Origin: Dipetalonema caudispina | Taxonomy: Eukaryota > Nematoda > Chromadorea > Rhabditida > Onchocercidae | Length of the DNA: 64,000 nucleotides | Assembly: GCA_013365325.1 (NCBI GenBank) | Contig: JABVXV010000254.1 | Location: forward strand, 28,803 to 92,802 | Reading direction: 5' to 3' | Shown here: one piece after another, positions 59,238 to 64,000 of the stretch | Layout of the letters: each line of letters begins with the position of its first letter | Numbering within the stretch: the stretch's first letter is position 1 | Translations under genes and position numbers: made by a program | Notes under the pieces: model-generated | The model's input: the letters and a program-made list of their open reading frames with translations, nothing else | Database searches by the model: none | What the model was told of the DNA's origin: nothing

Positions 59238-62200
59238 ATGGCATCGTTGTTGAACATCAAAAGTACCATGAAAAAATTAATGTTGGATAGCTTTAATTTG
59301 AAATACAAACGGAAAGAACTTATAGAGTTTTTGAAGGTAAATACTGCTGTGGTTCTGAAAGTGTGACAGCTTTAGATGATCAAATCAAACGCGCAGAATG
59401 CATAATATCAAACACAATTTCACAAATCATTATACAACATGTCAAATTTCCCCCACTTTTACATTCCAATTTTTTGATTTCCCTTTTCATACCACCGTAA
59501 TCATTAGGGAAAAACTAGATTTCAAATAGGTCAAGTAGAGCTATAAAAATTAACGTTCCCTGTTAGCAAAAGATTTAATTCTGTAATTCCTTCAATTGTA
59601 GAAATTATATGAAATGAAAATTAAATTGTCATTATTTCAATGATATTTAATCACAAGATCCAAGTAGCTTCGGTTATTTGTTTACTTGACTTAAAGATGA
59701 GTGGGTGCATAAAGCTCTTCCGTGAAATTGTAAATAATGTTCCCAATAATGATTGCAAAACAGCAGCAGCTAAGCATGTACTTTCAAGCATCACCTACCT
59801 TTTCCGTTGGACTATACCAATTGTTCGACCTGCTGGTTTGTTTTTTATTTTAATTAATTAACTACTTTGATTGGATTACCTCAATTAATTATTTAATTTG
59901 TTTATTGCCAAGGACTGACTACTTAGGTTTCAAACGTTGTTATTGCTATATTCTGATAGGAGGATTGAGCACTTCTGTATTTCCATTTTGCATTTGCAGA
60001 TTGCAAATTTCTTTTCCCAAATTGCACATTTCTGGAATACCTCAAACTGTGCCATAGCTAACTTAATAATTAAAGATTACATGAAGGACGCTTTTTTAGG
60101 TGCTTCATTTTTCCAACAAACACATTTTTATACGATATATGAAGCATTTGCTTATGAATGGTATGTGAACGGTGTTACTTTATCATTCATTTGAAATAGA
60201 TTTCAAAGTATTAAAAATAATAAAATAATGATATATCTAATACATTGTGTTTTTAGCAGATAAAAAATTTGCTCAAAATTTCTGCTCGACCTTTCGATTC
60301 ACTATCATAATGGTATTAATTTATGAATCAAAAATGGAAATTGAATTTAATTCAATTTCATTTCATTGCGTAGTTTTCAGGACAATCAACTTCATAGGGT
60401 CACCACAATGGCCTGAAATGAAGACAGTCTGGAGATTATTTCTTGACCACTGCAAAGTATTTACCCAACCAAGCCCATTAGCAATAATATTTAAGCTTCA
60501 ATTAACAAAAGGTGAAGAATGCTGTAAGTTATTATTTTCATCACTTAAAATTTGATTAATTCATTTGGATTGAAAGGATGAAAATTTTCCAATATGAAGG
60601 AAGAAAATGAAAAGTGTTAAGAAAGTTTTAAAAAAGTGGCAGAAAATTGAACAACTGCAAGAGTGAATTTTAAATTGACTCATTTTATTGCTTAAGTATA
60701 AGATTGGAATTAAAAAAAAATTTACAGCACCGCAAATTACATCAGCACCAGATGCATATCATTCAACATTTTTTTCAAACGGAAATTATCGTCTTTTTGA
60801 AGGGAATCCGCTACTTACTTCACTGACAGAAGGTAATTTTGAAATTTGAGATCAAACATTTTTTTTTTTTTTTTTTTGAAAACTAAAGGATTTAGAGGAA
60901 TGGATATTCCTAAATCCTTTTACTGATATATTCATTAAAATTTCTAATCAGTATCTCATAGATATTTGTTTAGCCTTCGATGTACATTCACGATGGCAAG
61001 GTGGTCGTGCAATGCTCACCGTTGAAATGAGTTTTGCGGCGAATGATTTTCAAATACAAATGAATAAAACTTTACCAGTACAGTCATTACTCAAAGATGG
61101 GGATTTTCGCAAGAAGCTTAAAGAAATTCACCAAAATATTGAACCGTAAGTATAGTAACAAATAAATTTTGAGCATTTTTTCGGTAAATAAATAAACGTA
61201 TGAATAAAAAGTAATTAAGTCAATAATATAGCATATGAATGTTAATAGAATAAGTGAGGTTATTAAAATTTACTGTTTTTTACAAATTGCAAATATTTGT
61301 TGAAGTATTCAGTAAAAATGCTCCAAAGATAAGAAAATATTTTCAAAAATCATGGGAATAATTCTGAATTCATAAGAATTGATTTTTTAATTTCTCTTCG
61401 CCCAAAATAAGGATAATTAACCAGAAGTCTTTTCTTAATTCAAATAACAAACTTTGTCTTAGTTATATTTAAAATGAATATAATGAATTATAAGTCTTTA
61501 TCAAAAAGAAAATGATTAACACAATCTGTCGGAGGTTGTGAGCGGTCGGTAAGAGTAATAATTTCGAATATTTAGAAAAATCATTGATAGATAATGAATC
61601 GCAAGTTCTTATCATACCAGTTTTAAATACATTCCTAAAAGACCAACTCATTTAAAGTTCACTGATTTTAAACTTTGATAATAAATGAAGTTATGGAAAA
61701 TGAACAAACACGATAGCAGTGCTTTCATAATTCTTGACAGCCTCCATAGTCAAAAATTAAGTGCTCAAAACTTATTTGTTAGGTCTGCAAGTGATTTTAA
61801 CAACCTTTAAATTTTTTCGGCTTCTTTTGAATAACTTTTTTCTCATGAGTGGGAAAAAAAGTGTGACAATAAGAAATATTTCTGTCTAAAATTTTAAATT
61901 GAAAACATTTTCTCATTCATCAATTGAATTTCAAAAATTGCGCTTCTATCACTTTAATTTTTTGACGAAAATAAAGGAACTTTTCGAAATTTCTAGTGAT
62001 ATTTAATTTACAGAGATTTTATATTCAAAACGCTAGATGGTGAAATTCAATCATATAAAAGTTTATTATACATATCGTCACCATATTTCCGTGATTTATT
62101 AAGCTCCGATAATATTACATTAAATCAAATCACCCTTAATTATAATCGTCAAGCTGTTCTACAGGTTTCTTGCTTCTTGATCACTAAATAGTTTCATAAA

Positions 62201-63373
62201 AACTAGCTTGTCGGATCCAAATTTCAATAAAGAGAGGACATAATAGAAAAAGCAAACTGTAAAATAAGCTAATTAAAGAAGTATTTAAGAGGTTATATTC
62301 TTTCAATTTCATTTAGAAAGCAATTGAGAAGTAAATTAGCAACGAGAACGAAGTAAATAATTAGTGCAATTCAGTGGTTCATTACAATTATCCAATTATA
62401 TGATCCAACACACTTCATAACTGCAAAATGGATATAACCTTATATGATTTCCTAAAAGATATAAAACTACCAATTACACTATCATTTTGTTTGAACCATC
62501 CAGTTCGTTGAATTACTGTTGAATTCATTGTAAAATAACTACTAAATATTTTTCAAGACCTTATCCTATATGATTTTTGGTGTATTTGAATCATCCGAAA
62601 TAGTGGATCCAGAATTGATACCTCAAATGCTGAAATGTGCTAAACAATTCCAATTACGAATGACTCAATTTGATGATGATATTGGACGAGTGCTTGTATT
62701 CCAACTTTTAAATGTAAATTGAATAGGATATTAAAGATCTTGGCAATTTCATAAGCTAAAAAATGTATTTATGCATATATGAAATGATTGTTCCATGAGT
62801 AACTGATATAAAAATGCTTAAAATATGCAGAATTTGGATAATTTGGATGTAATAATCAAAATTTTATCGTTAACTCATCGACAGCAATCCTATTATCAGG
62901 TGAAACGAATGTGCATTGCAATGATTGTTGAGAAGCATTATCGAAGATTTGTGTTTGTTTTGTTTTCATATTGTCAAGGAGAAATATTTATAATGAAGAA
63001 ATTATGTACGATCCTACTGATAATTCCAACTTTTTCCTTTTTTTTAAGTGAAGTTATCAAAAAAAAACTTCCAGTTTAACTGATATATTTCGAACTCTTT
63101 GGGCTATATCATAAGAAGTATCGCTTTTAATAGGATTACTATGTTATCTCTTTCATCTTCGTATCCTTCCGGATGTAATATGAAAATCTTACGGAGCAAA
63201 TTTTCAGGCAAGAATATAATAGTGATGCAATTGGTGAAAAATTGGACATTTTTGAACGTTTATCATCATCGATAGTGCCCAGTTTATCACCAATTAATCG
63301 TATACATAACATATATCGCGGTAGTATGTCATGCCAACGAATATTACATTATAAGAAATTTGATAGTGAATAA
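59238..63373 (+). CDS. MATH-BTB domain protein
   Basis: Ten exons join in phase to 433 aa: 59238-59336, 59697-59835, 60100-60160, 60381-60511, 60728-60832, 60974-61145, 62014-62164, 62558-62713, 62831-62952, 63208-63373. The N-terminal part has a MATH-like fold with the typical Trp-Thr-Ile strand starts (FRWTIPIVRP; EWTINFIGSPQWP). A middle linker follows (AFDVHSRWQGGRAMLTVEMS). The BTB domain lies at about residues 260-345 (FIFKTLDGEIQSYKSLLYIS then SPYFRDLLSSDN) and is followed by C-terminal helices. MATH-BTB proteins recruit substrates to CUL3 ligases; worms have an expanded family (bath genes). The first exon is in phase and has a good donor, but the acceptor at 59695-59696 (ACTTAAAG) is weak, so translation could start at the ATG 59697. 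Confidence 0.9.
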
Positions 63374-63416
63374 TAATTCTTCTTGATTTCTCCCTTCTTT
63401 TGTTGATATGTATAAA

Positions 63417-63422
63417 AATAAA
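63417..63422 (+). terminator. AATAAA poly-A signal, MATH-BTB gene
   Basis: AATAAA 44 bases after the stop codon. Confidence 0.6.
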
Positions 63423-63761
63423 AGAATATTTAAAATTGTAATTAAAAAACTATTTCCAATCAAATTTTTGGTGTATATTTTTGACGTATCTATTCATGTT
63501 CCAAAATTTTTGCGTTTTCTTCTTTCCTTCATTTTTTCCATTTTTTCAATTTAATTTTTTCGCTCTTTTTCATTTCATTTATCATAACATGAAACAATAG
63601 AGAAAAAAGTTATGGAATAATAAAAAAGAGACAGAACAATAAGAAAGAGGCATAAAAAAGGAACAGTAAAAAGCAGATGGGAAAAAGTAATTTCCATAAT
63701 AACAAATATTTGTGCAATAAAAAATTCAGGAACATAAAAAATTGAAAAAAAAAAAACTTAC
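63423..63761. other. No supportable gene
   Basis: T-rich then A-rich sequence, with no exon seen. Confidence 0.55.
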
Positions 63762-63839
63762 CTTTTCTTGTGTTACAATTATCGTATTCAACACATTCAA
63801 ATTTACACAATGAGCTTTCATCATGGAACTAATTAATAT
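63762..63839 (-). other. Candidate exon of a gene entering from the right
   Basis: A 78-base block, 26 codons in phase 0, between a strong acceptor (TTTTTCTTTTCAG) and a consensus GTAAGT donor on the - strand. It reads ILISSMMKAHCVNLNVLNTI then IVTQEK. The rest of the gene would lie beyond the right edge and further left. No continuation was found. Confidence 0.35.
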
Positions 63840-64000
63840 CTGAAAAGAAAAATCATATCATAAAAGCATGTGAATAGTAGCGTATTGAAGGTGCAAAATC
63901 AAAACGCATGATGCAACGAAAGTGAGTTGAATTTAAAATTTAATTAACTTTGAGAGTTTAATTCCATCAAAAAGGTTACTAGTTATCAGTAAATCAATAA

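Noticed and set aside
1..64000. CRISPR arrays, insertion sequences, LTR elements, transposase or reverse transcriptase ORFs, SL RNA or rRNA genes
   Set aside because: None was seen on either strand. The repeats present are homopolymers and microsatellites only.

Overview
The window is AT-rich eukaryotic DNA. Short coding exons (mostly 60-280 bases) are separated by introns of about 50 bases to several kb. Splice acceptors are of the TTTTCAG type, and several start codons sit 1-10 bases after an AG that looks like a spliced-leader acceptor. The proteins are animal (class IIa histone deacetylase, CS-domain acyl-CoA dehydratase, aquaglyceroporin, BTB and MATH-BTB proteins). Together this points to a nematode. 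The long introns and base composition would suit a clade III (filarial/spirurid) worm, but that is inference. Homopolymer A/T runs and simple repeats are common, and there is no sign of bacterial operons, insertion sequences or CRISPR.

Firm genes, left to right. HACD3/PTPLAD1-type 3-hydroxyacyl-CoA dehydratase, + strand, 11127-14969, 11 exons, 383 aa. A four-TM protein resembling LAPTM, - strand, 17789-19590, 5' end unresolved. Aquaglyceroporin, + strand, 21419-24981, 7 exons, 295 aa. A small secreted Cys-rich protein, - strand, 25708-26450, 3 exons, 135 aa. Class IIa HDAC (hda-4/HDAC4 type), - strand, 30688-36591, 14 exons, 835 aa. A BTB-BACK protein, + strand, 38443-44232. A Lys-rich single-TM protein, + strand, about 45608-51639, with a 4.6 kb intron. 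A Cys-containing single-TM protein, - strand, 51923-53093, 5' end unresolved. A short BTB protein, + strand, 56601-58042, 208 aa. A MATH-BTB protein, + strand, 59238-63373, 433 aa. I built every exon model by hand from the bases and checked that reading phase is continuous across each junction.

The first 11 kb and the spaces between genes hold only weak candidates: short splice-flanked exons and small ORFs. The best of these are a 97-aa single-TM protein at 29148-29672, a two-exon gene nested on the - strand inside the Lys-rich gene (48364-48821), a 53-aa Cys-containing ORF at 55901-56062, and a two-exon - strand candidate at 4495-5310. They are listed with low confidence.

The genes do not form one pathway. 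The clearest theme is three BTB-domain genes within 25 kb; BTB proteins are typically CUL3 ubiquitin-ligase adaptors. The clearest single-gene observation is that the class IIa-type HDAC carries Tyr, not the vertebrate His, at the catalytic position. I found no convincing previously undescribed multi-gene system.
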